Program-made: the position numbers and the translations under genes
Shown: in pieces, positions 33,961 through 42,470 of the stretch
Layout of the letters: every line of letters starts with the position of its first letter
Position numbering within the stretch: position 1 is the first letter of the stretch
The notes under the pieces: model-generated
What the model was told of the DNA's origin: nothing
What the model saw: only the letters and a program-made list of their open reading frames with translations
Databases searched by the model: none
Assembly: GCF_009807095.1 (NCBI RefSeq)
Contig: NZ_WUCC01000010.1
Coordinates: forward strand, 49,114-113,113
Origin: Rathayibacter sp. VKM Ac-2754
GTDB taxonomy: Bacteria; Actinomycetota; Actinomycetes; Actinomycetales; Microbacteriaceae
Direction of reading: 5' to 3'
Length of the DNA stretch: 64,000 nucleotides

Positions 33961-35087
33961 GCGGCGGACTCCGATCGAGCGGGGACGGCGTCGAGGATGC
34001 GCCCGAGCACGCGGGTCCAGTCGTGCTCGGCGACCGCCGTGGCGCGGGCCGCCGCGGACATCCGGCGCCGGAGCGCGGGATCGGCGGCGAGGGAGCGGAG
34101 CGCCTCGGCGAGCGCCGACGCGTCGTGGGGGTCGACCAGGAGACCGGTCTCACCGTGCCGGACGATCCGGGGCACCTGGCCGACGCGGGAGGCGACGACG
34201 GGCAGACCGGCCGCGAGGTACTCGTACACCTTGAGCGGCGAGAAGTAGTCGTCTCCCGCTCCGTAGGGGGCGACTCCGATGTCGATCCGCGCGAGCTGCC
34301 GCGGCATGTCCTCCGGGTCGATCGCGCCGGTGAACTCGACGTCGAGGCCGAGCCGGAGCGCCTGCTCGCGCAGGGCGGCACCCTCCGGACCGTCGCCGAC
34401 GACGACGAGGCGGACGACGCCGCGCTCGAGCCGTGCGGCGGCGTCGAGGAGAGTGCCGACACCGTGCCAGGGCTTGAGCGTGCCGACGAAGCCGACGGTC
34501 GGGACCGCCTCGCTGCGCGCCGGTCCCGGCACGATGCGCGTCGTGTTCACTCCGTTCGGGACGAGCAGCGGCGCGGAGGCGCCGTGCGCCCGCGCCCAGC
34601 GCGCGACGGGAGCGGAGACGCACGCCACCACCGCGGCCGAGGACAGCAGGGCGCGCGTGGACTCCCGGGCGCCCTGCTCGTCCACGAGGATCCGGTGCTC
34701 GCGCTGCTCCTCGATCAGCGGCGAGTTGACCTCGACGACGGCCGGGACTCCGAGGGCCCGCGAGACGACCGCCGACGCGCGGCTGAACAGCGAGTAGCGC
34801 TCGTAGACGAGATCGCAGCCGTCGAGGACGACGGCCTCGGCGAGGTGCACCGCCGACTCGGCGACGGCGCGCTCGCGCTCGGCCGGATCCTGCACCCGCG
34901 TGCGGTGCTCGAGGACGGGGACGTCCGCGAGGTCGACCGGAACGGACCCTCCCCGGCGGGCGCAGTAGACCCGCACCTCGTGCCCGCGGGCGCGGACGGC
35001 GCGCAGGATCTCCTGCACGTGGACCGAGGACCCCTTGCTGCCGAAGACCGGGACCCCGGGGTCGGCGCAGACGAAGGCGACGCGCAT
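33957..35087 (-). CDS. GT4 family glycosyltransferase
   Basis: The 376-residue GT-B enzyme begins MRVAFVCADPGVPVFGSKGSSVHVQE, has VPNGVNTTRI and VGFVGTLKPWHGVGTLLDA, and the donor-binding EX7E-type region SPLKVYEYLAAGLPVVAS. It transfers a sugar from a nucleotide donor with retention; donor and acceptor are unknown. ATG 35087 shares one base with the upstream stop (TGATG) and GGAGG lies just before. Confidence 0.9.
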   Translation of the reverse strand: MRVAFVCADPGVPVFGSKGSSVHVQEILRAVRARGHEVRVYCARRGGSVPVDLADVPVLEHRTRVQDPAERERAVAESAVHLAEAVVLDGCDLVYERYSLFSRASAVVSRALGVPAVVEVNSPLIEEQREHRILVDEQGARESTRALLSSAAVVACVSAPVARWARAHGASAPLLVPNGVNTTRIVPGPARSEAVPTVGFVGTLKPWHGVGTLLDAAARLERGVVRLVVVGDGPEGAALREQALRLGLDVEFTGAIDPEDMPRQLARIDIGVAPYGAGDDYFSPLKVYEYLAAGLPVVASRVGQVPRIVRHGETGLLVDPHDASALAEALRSLAADPALRRRMSAAARATAVAEHDWTRVLGRILDAVPARSESAA

Positions 35088-36325
35088 CACGCCACCTCCG
35101 CCAGGATCGGCGCCGCGGAGCAGGTCAGCTCGCCGAGCCGCCGGGCCTGCGCACGCGAGTCGAACTCCCGCTCGATGAGCGCGCGGGCGCGGCGGGCGAT
35201 CCCCTCGACGTCGAAGGCGGGGTCGGCGACCCGGTGCAGAGCGCGCGCCAGGTCGTCGACGCGGCCCGGGCGGCAGAGCAGCCCGGTGTCGCCGTCTCGG
35301 ACGACCTCGGGGATGCCGGTGACCGCGGTCGAGATGCACGGCACTCCCGCGGCCATCGCCTCCAGCAGCACCGTCGGGAGTCCGTCGGCGTTGCCGTCGG
35401 CGCCGACGACGCACGGGGCGACGAAGACGTCGGAGCGGCGCAGCAGCTCGGCGATCTCGTTCTGCGGGCGCGGGCCGAGGAGTCGCACGCGGTCCTCCAG
35501 TCCGGCGGCGCGGATCCGCTCGGCGAGGGGCCCGGCGAGCTCCCCGCCGCCTGCGATGTCGACCTGGACGGCGCTCCCGCCTGCCGTGATCACCGCGACG
35601 GCGTCGATCAGGACCTCGAAGCCCTTCTTCTCGACGAGTCGGCCGACCGCGGCGACGCGCAGCGCCTGGGCCCTGGCCGGTCGCGCGCTGAAGTCGAAGC
35701 GCTCGAGCTCGAGCCCGTTGTAGACGCGGTGGACGCGGTGCGCGACCCGGGGGAAGCGCTCCTCGAGGTGGCGGACGTTGTAGTCGCTGACCGTCACCGC
35801 GAAACAGGCGTCGGCGAGCTTGCGCTCGAGGTCGGCGTCGACGACGGACTCGTGGAAGAGGTCCTTGGCGTGCGCCGTGAACGAGTACGGCACTCCCGAG
35901 AGCAGCGAGGCCAGGCGGGCGACGGTCGTCGCGCTCGAGGCGAAGTGCGCGTGCAGGTGCGTGACGCCCTCGGCCTCGAGCGCCGCGGCCAGCCGGACGG
36001 CCTGCGCCGCGTCCTCCGGGCCGGCCTGCAGCAACTCGTCGAGGTGACGGCCGACCGAGGCGGTGAGACCGGGCGAGGTCGCGGCCGTGCGGAGCGCCTG
36101 CCAGAGCGCGGACGCCTTGACCGGCTTCTCGAGGTAGCGGACGGGAGCCTGCACGCGGGCGAGCTCGGGGTGGAAGCGCGGGTCGTCGGGGGCGCGGAGC
36201 GAGAAGATCACCAGATCCTCCCCTGCGGCCTCCCGGGCGAGGATCTCGGAGACGACGAAGGTCTCGGAGAAGCGCGGGTACACCTTGAGGACGTAGGCGA
36301 TGCGGGCGGGGGTCTCAGACGGCAC
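35087..36325 (-). CDS. GT4 family glycosyltransferase
   Basis: The 412-residue protein starts with RIAYVLKVYPRFSETFVVSEIL, the pattern of GT4 enzymes in polysaccharide clusters. It has HLHAHFASSATTVA, VYNGLELERFDF and the donor site GLPTVLLEAMAAGVPCIST with NADGLP. It is the second gene of the operon and overlaps the first by 11 nt. Specificity is not predictable. Confidence 0.9.
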   Translation of the reverse strand: MPSETPARIAYVLKVYPRFSETFVVSEILAREAAGEDLVIFSLRAPDDPRFHPELARVQAPVRYLEKPVKASALWQALRTAATSPGLTASVGRHLDELLQAGPEDAAQAVRLAAALEAEGVTHLHAHFASSATTVARLASLLSGVPYSFTAHAKDLFHESVVDADLERKLADACFAVTVSDYNVRHLEERFPRVAHRVHRVYNGLELERFDFSARPARAQALRVAAVGRLVEKKGFEVLIDAVAVITAGGSAVQVDIAGGGELAGPLAERIRAAGLEDRVRLLGPRPQNEIAELLRRSDVFVAPCVVGADGNADGLPTVLLEAMAAGVPCISTAVTGIPEVVRDGDTGLLCRPGRVDDLARALHRVADPAFDVEGIARRARALIEREFDSRAQARRLGELTCSAAPILAEVA

Positions 36326-37499
36326 GGTCGGCCTCCTTCTGTGCGGTGCCGCGGGCGGCGGTGATGAGATCGGCGGCGAGCGGGCCGACGGCGGAGAGTC
36401 CGTCGAGGTCGATGCCCGCCCTCAGGACGGTGCTGCCGACACTGCGGGCGAACCAGTCGCCGAGGCGCTCGGGGGTGACGGCGCCCTCCTCGAGCACCTG
36501 GACCGCTCCGCGGCGCTCGAGGGCCTCGGCGCGCAGCCGCTGCTCCTGCCGCCTGCTCGAGCGGGGGACGACGAGCGAGGGAGCCGTGGTGCTCATGACC
36601 TCGCAGACGGTGTTGTAGCCGCCCATGCTCACCACGGCGGAGGCGCGGCGGAGCAGCGCGAGCGCGTCCGGGACGGAGCGGACGACCGTGGTCGAGGGGC
36701 CGGCGGCGGCCCGGATCGCCCTGCGGTGCTCGGCGGGCATCTGCGGCCCGGTGACGACCACGTGGCGGAATCCGGTCGGGACGGCCGCGCGGACGGCGGC
36801 CTCGGCGATGGCGCGCCCGTCGGAGCCGCCGCCGACCGTGGTCAGCACGAACGGCTCCTCGGCGACCGAGTGACCGGAGCCGAGCCGGCCGTTCGCCAGG
36901 AACCCCGTGTGGGTGACCAGATCGCGCAGCCCCTCCGGGATCTCGCCGGTGGCGACCGGGTCGTGCACGCTCGGATCGCCGTAGACCCAGACCGCGTCGA
37001 AGAGCTCGCGGACGGCCGAGGCCCCTCCCACCGCCTTCCACTCCGCCCGCGTCGCGGAGCGGCGGTCGAGGACGTCGCGGAGGCCGAGCACGACGACGGC
37101 CGATGGGTCGGCCGCGCGCAGCGCTCGGAGCGCCGGCTCGAGCTCGCCGTGCACCCCGAAGGGATGGCGGTCAACGATCACGAGGTCGGGTGCGAAGGCG
37201 GCGAGCGAGGCGCCGACGACTCCCCCGCGCAGATCGGTGAGGGTGCGGAGCTCGAGGTCGAGGTGGCGCGGGCGGTAGCCGTCCTCGCCAGTGGTCACGC
37301 CCGGCAGGGCGAGCCAGTCCCAGCCGGGAGGCGCCTCGAAGGCCGTCGCCGAGGACTGGCCCGTGATGAGCATCCCCGTCACCTCCTCGCCGAGCAGCTC
37401 GGGCAGCGCCGTGTTCAGAGCGTGTGCGAGGGCGACGTTGCGGCGCACGTGCCCGAGCCCTACGGAGTCGTGCGAGTACAGGGCGATGCGGATGACCAT
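36315..37499 (-). CDS. MurG-like (GT28-fold) glycosyltransferase
   Basis: The 394-residue protein has an N-terminal Gly-rich loop (YSHDSVGLGHVRRNVALAHAL) and a C-terminal domain with VVSMGGYNTVCEVMSTTAPSLVVPRSSRRQEQRLRA, the donor-binding region of MurG/MGT-type enzymes. It is the first gene of the seven-gene operon. ATG 37499 has AGGGG 8 nt upstream. Lipid-linked acceptors are usual for this fold, which would fit the exporter downstream; the actual acceptor is unknown. Confidence 0.85.
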   Translation of the reverse strand: MVIRIALYSHDSVGLGHVRRNVALAHALNTALPELLGEEVTGMLITGQSSATAFEAPPGWDWLALPGVTTGEDGYRPRHLDLELRTLTDLRGGVVGASLAAFAPDLVIVDRHPFGVHGELEPALRALRAADPSAVVVLGLRDVLDRRSATRAEWKAVGGASAVRELFDAVWVYGDPSVHDPVATGEIPEGLRDLVTHTGFLANGRLGSGHSVAEEPFVLTTVGGGSDGRAIAEAAVRAAVPTGFRHVVVTGPQMPAEHRRAIRAAAGPSTTVVRSVPDALALLRRASAVVSMGGYNTVCEVMSTTAPSLVVPRSSRRQEQRLRAEALERRGAVQVLEEGAVTPERLGDWFARSVGSTVLRAGIDLDGLSAVGPLAADLITAARGTAQKEADRAV

Positions 37500-37599
37500 G
37501 AGCGTTCCCCTCGGCGGCGGACGCGGCCCGGAGGCGGCGGCGGGTCCTCGACCCGTGATCCGAGACTCCCGGGGCGCCGTAAGCCCGGTGTGAGACGAG

Positions 37600-37637
37600 G
37601 ATGAGAGGGATCTCATCTGCAGGGCCGAGCAGATGAG
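37600..37637. promoter_or_regulatory. Overlapping inverted repeats in the divergent region
   Basis: GATGAGA (37600-37606) pairs with TCTCATC (37611-37617). CTCATCTGC (37612-37620) pairs with GCAGATGAG (37629-37637). The shared GATGAG core occurs three times between the glycosyltransferase operon and the DUF1684 gene. This is a candidate operator, or an RNA hairpin in the DUF1684 leader. Confidence 0.45.
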
Positions 37638-37671
37638 GAAGGGATCGACGCTCTCGCGCGTTGCAGGAGGC

Positions 37672-38457
37672 ATGTCGTCGACGAGCAGCATCACCGCCCC
37701 CTCCCGAGCCTCGATGGACCTGACCGAGTCGGCCCGCGCCGGCTGGGAGGCGTGGCTGATGCGCCGCGCCGCCCGCGTCACCGGTCCCCGCGGCGACCTC
37801 GCCCTCGTCGAGACCCGCTGGCTCGCCGCCGGCGAGAGCGTCGACGACGAGGCCGCGCTCGCGGGCCACGGCCCGACGGCCACCCTCACGCGGATGCGCC
37901 GCCCGAGCCTCGAGACCGGCGAGGAGGAGTACGGCTACCGCGTCTGGGACGCGGCCTCGGAGGCGATCCGCGCCTTCGACACGATCGAGACGTTCCCCTT
38001 CGATGCGGCCTGGGTGCTCGAGGCGTGGTTCGAGCCGGTGGACGAGGAGCGCACGATCCCGTTCGAGCACCTGCGCGACAACGGGGCGACCCGCGACCTC
38101 GTGGTGCCCGGCGACATCACCTTCTCGCTGGTCGACGACGGCCGGGCGCGGGAGTACACGGTCGCGGCCTTCGACGACGGCGGCTCGCTGCTGGTCCCGT
38201 TCGGCGACCCGACCAATCGGAGCGACGACCCCGAGCTGAGCAGCTACCCTGTCGGGCGCTTCCTCGTCGTGCAGCGCCTCGGCGGCGCCGCCGACGCCGG
38301 GACGCCCGGCCCCGTGCTGCTCGACTTCAACCGGGCCTACATCCCGCCGTGCGGCTTCTCACCGCACTACAACTGCCCGCTCCCGCCCGCGCAGAACCGC
38401 CTCGCGGTGCCGGTGACCGCCGGCGAGCGCCGGGTGCGCACCGCCGCAGCGGCCTGA
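37672..38457 (+). CDS. DUF1684 family protein
   Basis: The 261-residue protein is a full DUF1684 member with RDNGATRDLVVPGDITFSLVDDG, YPVGRFLVV and the closing hallmark LDFNRAYIPPCGFSPHYNCPLPPAQNRL. The family is widespread and uncharacterised, with a conserved Cys/His-containing C-terminus. The start is uncertain: ATG 37672 (with a close GGAGG), ATG 37633 and ATG 37714 are all in frame. Its stop overlaps the following MFS start (TGATG), so the two are coupled. Confidence 0.85.
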   Translation: MSSTSSITAPSRASMDLTESARAGWEAWLMRRAARVTGPRGDLALVETRWLAAGESVDDEAALAGHGPTATLTRMRRPSLETGEEEYGYRVWDAASEAIRAFDTIETFPFDAAWVLEAWFEPVDEERTIPFEHLRDNGATRDLVVPGDITFSLVDDGRAREYTVAAFDDGGSLLVPFGDPTNRSDDPELSSYPVGRFLVVQRLGGAADAGTPGPVLLDFNRAYIPPCGFSPHYNCPLPPAQNRLAVPVTAGERRVRTAAAA

Positions 38458-39662
38458 TGCCGCGGCCCGTGCGTCTCGGCCGCCGCGGCAGCTTCTGGGT
38501 CTCGACCCTGGTGCTGGCGCTGTGCCTGTGGTCGAGCGGCTCCCCCTCGGTGCTCTACCCGAGCTACGCGGCGGAGTGGGGCCTCTCGCCGGTCGTCATC
38601 ACGACGGTCTTCGGCGCCTACCCGGTCGTGCTGCTGCTCGCGCTGCTCGTGGTCGGCGACCTCTCGGACGTGATCGGCCGTCGGCGCACGATGCTGATCG
38701 GCATCGCCCTGATCTCGGCCTCGGCGCTCGCGTTCTCGCTCGCGGACGGCGTCGCGCTGCTCTACGTCGGCCGGAGCCTGCAGGGTCTCGGCACGGCGCT
38801 GGCGCTGGGGGCGGCGAGCGCCTCCCTCGTCGACAACAACGTCTCGGAGAACCCGCGGCTCCCGTCGTCGCTGACGACAGTCTCGACGGCCGCCGGCCTC
38901 GCACTCTCGCTGCTGCTCTCGGGAGCGCTCGCGCAGTACGCGCCCCTCCCCCTCCGGCTCAGCTTCTGGGTGCTCGCCGTGGTCGGCCTCGCGACCCTCG
39001 CGCTGCTCGCCCTGAGCCGTGACGACCGACCCCCGGCGGCGCGGCCGTGGCGCCCGCGACTCCCCCATGTGCCGTCGGGGCTGCGGATGGCGTACGCCTC
39101 CGCGACCCTCGCTGTGACCGTGGCGTACGCCGTGGGCGCGCTGGTGCTCTCGCTCGGCGCCGTGATGGTGCGCGAGCTGACGGGCACCACGGATCTGCTC
39201 GTCACCGGATCGGTCCTCGCCCTCTCGGCCCTCGTCATCGGTGCCACCGCGCTCGCGATCCAGCGGGTCCCCGCGCACGTCGCCGTCATCGCCGGCGCGC
39301 TGGTCGCCGTCGTCTCGCTCGGGCTGCTGGAGTGGACGGCCGCGAGCGGGTCCCTCCCCCTGTTCTTCGCGTTCGCCGTCGTCAGCGGCGTCGGCTACTC
39401 GCTGAGCTTCTCGGGCGGTCTCGCGCTGGTCGGCCGGGCCGCGCCCGCCGAGCACCGCGGCTCGATGATCTCGGCCGTGTACCTCCTGAGCTACCTCGGC
39501 CAGGCGATCACCGCGGTCGTCGCGGGGGCACTGGCGACCGCGCTCGGTCTCGAGGCCTCGATCGACCTGGTCGCACCCGCGGTGGCGGCCGTCTGCCTCG
39601 CCGCCGCGATCGTGGCGCTGGTCGACCTGCGCCGGCGCTCGGCGCTCCTCGTCAGCGCGTGA
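38457..39662 (+). CDS. MFS transporter
   Basis: The 401-residue protein has 12 predicted TM segments with the MFS signature VVGDLSDVIGRRRTML after TM2 and RSLQGLGTALALG in TM4-5. It resembles sugar or drug efflux carriers, substrate unknown. ATG 38457 is coupled to DUF1684. Its 3' end overlaps the convergent PrsW gene by 11 bp. Confidence 0.85.
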   Translation: MPRPVRLGRRGSFWVSTLVLALCLWSSGSPSVLYPSYAAEWGLSPVVITTVFGAYPVVLLLALLVVGDLSDVIGRRRTMLIGIALISASALAFSLADGVALLYVGRSLQGLGTALALGAASASLVDNNVSENPRLPSSLTTVSTAAGLALSLLLSGALAQYAPLPLRLSFWVLAVVGLATLALLALSRDDRPPAARPWRPRLPHVPSGLRMAYASATLAVTVAYAVGALVLSLGAVMVRELTGTTDLLVTGSVLALSALVIGATALAIQRVPAHVAVIAGALVAVVSLGLLEWTAASGSLPLFFAFAVVSGVGYSLSFSGGLALVGRAAPAEHRGSMISAVYLLSYLGQAITAVVAGALATALGLEASIDLVAPAVAAVCLAAAIVALVDLRRRSALLVSA

Positions 39663-40770
39663 GCGCCGCCCGACGGGCCACGAGCTCGTCGAGCAGGACC
39701 TGTTCGTCGACGGCCGCCGCCCGGCCGCCGCGACCGACGATCGTGTGCTGGCGGAGGTGCGCGAGGCGCGTCGCCGTGCGGATGAACCCGGTCATCGCCC
39801 GGGGCCGGTCGCTGCCCGCGGTGCGCGCCCAGCGCAGCGCGGTGCGGCGCCCCTCCGCGGTGCCGATCATGCGGACCTCGGCCGGCGAGAGCCAGCCCGC
39901 GGCCGCGTAGTCGCCCAGCCGCTCGAGGGTGACCGCCCGCTCGCGTCGGCGCAGCAGCACCACGACGACCACCGCGACGACGAAGAGCGGCACCTGGACC
40001 ACTCCGTAGAACCCGAACCAGTCGGAGACGAGGAACGAGGAGCCGTTCCAGAGCGCGTGAAGGAAGGCGGCGAGCGCCAGGCCGAGCAGGACGATCGGCA
40101 CGGCCGCGGCTCCGCGCCGACGCACGGCGAAACCGAGCGCAGCGCCGGTGCAGGCGGTGAACAGCACGTGGGCGAAGGGCGAGAGCACACCGCGGAGGAA
40201 GAACGTCACGGCGAGCGAGCCCAGGCCGCCCTCGACCAGCGCACTGCCGAAGTAGAGGATGTTCTCGACGAAGGCGAAGCCCGAGGCGACGACCGCCGCG
40301 TAGACGATGCCGTCGACCGGGCCGTCGAACGTTCGGCGCCAGATCAGCAGGACCAGCAGCACACCGAGGCCCTTGGCCGTCTCCTCGACGAGCGGCGCCT
40401 GGATGACGGCGCCGACGAAGTCCGAGTCGCTGGGCTGCGATCCGGAGGCGTACACCGCGATCTGCACGCCGAGGTCGACCAGCAGCGCGATCGCCACCGA
40501 GCCGGCGGCGCCCCAGAGGAACGCGAACCACAGGCCGAGCGGAGCCTCCGGCTCCCAGCGGTCGACCCAGCGCACCCCGGCGAGCACGACGGCGAGCGGC
40601 ACGAGCGCGATCACGGCGCAGACGGCGGCGGCGCTCGCGCCGAGGCCGAGGACGACGTAGGCGAGGACGATCAGCAGCAGGATCCCGAGCAGCGCGACGC
40701 CGATGGAGCCGAGCACGGTCGGCACGACGGAGGGGCGGGCGGGCGGGGCCGGCGGCGGATAGGCGCTCAT
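39652..40770 (-). CDS. PrsW family intramembrane metalloprotease
   Basis: The 372-residue multi-pass protein has the PrsW motifs in order: VEETAKGLGVLL (EExxK), FAFVENILYF (FxxxE), FAHVLFTACTG (H) and FLHALWN (H). PrsW proteases cleave membrane-bound anti-sigma factors and related proteins. The RskA-like protein encoded 25 kb away is a conceivable but unproven target. A soluble tail of about 100 residues follows. ATG 40770 has TACTCT 8 nt upstream and no SD. Confidence 0.9.
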   Translation of the reverse strand: MSAYPPPAPPARPSVVPTVLGSIGVALLGILLLIVLAYVVLGLGASAAAVCAVIALVPLAVVLAGVRWVDRWEPEAPLGLWFAFLWGAAGSVAIALLVDLGVQIAVYASGSQPSDSDFVGAVIQAPLVEETAKGLGVLLVLLIWRRTFDGPVDGIVYAAVVASGFAFVENILYFGSALVEGGLGSLAVTFFLRGVLSPFAHVLFTACTGAALGFAVRRRGAAAVPIVLLGLALAAFLHALWNGSSFLVSDWFGFYGVVQVPLFVVAVVVVVLLRRRERAVTLERLGDYAAAGWLSPAEVRMIGTAEGRRTALRWARTAGSDRPRAMTGFIRTATRLAHLRQHTIVGRGGRAAAVDEQVLLDELVARRAALTR

Positions 40771-40830
40771 GGGGTCCGAGAGTAGGGCACCGGCGCGGTC
40801 CGGCCGCCGTGCTTGACAGCGGCGCGCGTG

Positions 40831-40899
40831 CAGAACCGAGGGTCAGGGCGGCCGTGGGGGCTCCACCGCCGCCGTGAGCGACTCCCGACCTCGGTTCTG
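40831..40899. repeat. Imperfect long inverted repeat between prsW and the Ada-AlkA gene
   Basis: CAGAACCGAG (40831-40840) pairs exactly with CTCGGTTCTG (40890-40899). Extending outward over 20 bp adds matches with three mismatches (GCGCGT side) and inward a GTC/GAC pair. It could be an operator for the divergent genes or a dispersed intergenic palindrome. Confidence 0.55.
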
Positions 40900-40979
40900 A
40901 ACGCGCAGCACCCGCGTCGGGCGCGGTCCGTGTCCGATTCCCGCGATCGGAGCCGCCTCGCGCGTGACAGGCTCGAGGC

Positions 40980-42470
40980 ATGCCCGCCGATCCGCTCTTC
41001 GAGGAGCGCTACCGCGCCGTCGCCTCGCGCGACTCCCGCTTCGACGGCCGCTTCATCACCGGCGTGCACTCGACCGGGATCTACTGCCGGCCGAGCTGCC
41101 CCGCGACGACGCCGCGGCCCGGGAACGTGCGCTTCTACCCCACGGCGGCCGCCGCGCACGAGGCGGGGCTCCGGGCCTGCAAGCGCTGCCTGCCCGATGC
41201 CACCCCCGGCTCCCCGGAGTGGAACCTCCGCGACGACACCGCGGCCCGGGCGATGCGCCTCATCGCCGACGGGGTCGTCGACCGCGAGGGCGTCGAGGGC
41301 CTCGCCGCCCGGCTCGGCTACGGAGCGCGGCACCTCGGCCGCATCCTCCGGGAGGAGCTGGGCGCGCCTCCGCTCGCCCTGGCCCGCGCGCAGCGGGCGC
41401 AGACCGCCCGGCTGCTGCTGACCGGGACCGAGCTCCCGGTCTCGGACGTCGCCTTCGCGGCGGGATTCACGAGCATCCGGCAGTTCAACGCGACGCTCGC
41501 CGAGGTGTACGAGCGCACGCCCAGCGCCCTGCGCGCGAGTGCCCGCGCCGATCGCTCCGAGACCGAGGCGCGGGCGGGCGCGACGACGCTCCGGCTCCGG
41601 CTCCCGGTGCGCGCGCCGTTCGACGCGGGCGTGCTGGCCTTCCTCGGCGACCGCGCGGTGGCGGGGCTCGAGGAGGCGTCACCCGGCGTCTACTCGCGCG
41701 CCCTCGCGCTCCCCGGCGGTCCTGCCGTCGCGAGGCTGGAGCGGGACGGCGACGTCGTGCGGTGCACCGCCACCCTCGCCTCGCTCGCCGATGCGGGCCC
41801 GCTGGTCGCCCGCGTGCGCCGGCTGCTCGATCTCGACGCCGACTCCCGGGCGATCGACGAGGCGCTCGCCGCCGACCCCGCGCTCGCGCCGCTGGTCGCC
41901 GCGGCCCCGGGGATCCGGCTCCCGGGCTCGGCGGACGCCGACGAGACCCTCGTGCGCACGCTGCTCGGTCAGCAGGTGTCGGTCGCCGCCGCGCGCACCG
42001 CGCTGGGCCGCCTCGTCGAGGCCCTCGGCGACGAGCTGCCGGCCGAGATCGCGACGGGCTCGATCACCCGCTCGTTCCCCTCCGCCGCCGTGATCGCCGA
42101 CCGCGGGGCGGAGGTGCTGCGCGGGCCCGCGCGACGGATCGACACGGTCCTGCGCGTCTGCGCTCTGCTCGCCGAGGGCGCTCTCCGGCTGGACGCGGGC
42201 GGGAGCCGGGACGAGCTCTCGGAGCAGCTGCTCGCGGTGCCGGGGATCGGGCCGTGGACCGCCGGCTACGTCGCCATGCGGGTCACCGGCGATCCGGACG
42301 TCCTGCTCACCGGCGACCTCGCGCTGCGGGCCGGGGCGTCGGCGATCGGGCTGCCGTCCGAGGCGCGGGCGCTGGCGGAGCGGGGCCACGGCTGGGCGCC
42401 GTGGCGCAGCTACGCCGGCCTGCACCTCTGGCGGGCGGCCGCTCGGGAGGTCACTGCTCGGGCGGGATGA
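40980..42470 (+). CDS. alkA: Ada N-terminal / AraC / AlkA fusion: DNA-3-methyladenine glycosylase and methylation sensor
   Basis: The 496-residue protein combines three parts. An Ada zinc domain (Cys36, Cys40, Cys67, Cys70; [10 protein letters not shown] and ACKRCLP) accepts a methyl group from DNA phosphotriesters. An AraC-type HTH follows ([33 protein letters not shown]). The AlkA glycosylase has the HhH motif [18 protein letters not shown] and a candidate catalytic Asp in LTGDLALR. The O6-methylguanine transferase part of E. coli Ada is absent. It should excise alkylated bases and activate its own expression. It converges with aspA with a 20-bp overlap. Confidence 0.93.
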   Translation: MPADPLFEERYRAVASRDSRFDGRFITGVHSTGIYCRPSCPATTPRPGNVRFYPTAAAAHEAGLRACKRCLPDATPGSPEWNLRDDTAARAMRLIADGVVDREGVEGLAARLGYGARHLGRILREELGAPPLALARAQRAQTARLLLTGTELPVSDVAFAAGFTSIRQFNATLAEVYERTPSALRASARADRSETEARAGATTLRLRLPVRAPFDAGVLAFLGDRAVAGLEEASPGVYSRALALPGGPAVARLERDGDVVRCTATLASLADAGPLVARVRRLLDLDADSRAIDEALAADPALAPLVAAAPGIRLPGSADADETLVRTLLGQQVSVAAARTALGRLVEALGDELPAEIATGSITRSFPSAAVIADRGAEVLRGPARRIDTVLRVCALLAEGALRLDAGGSRDELSEQLLAVPGIGPWTAGYVAMRVTGDPDVLLTGDLALRAGASAIGLPSEARALAERGHGWAPWRSYAGLHLWRAAAREVTARAG

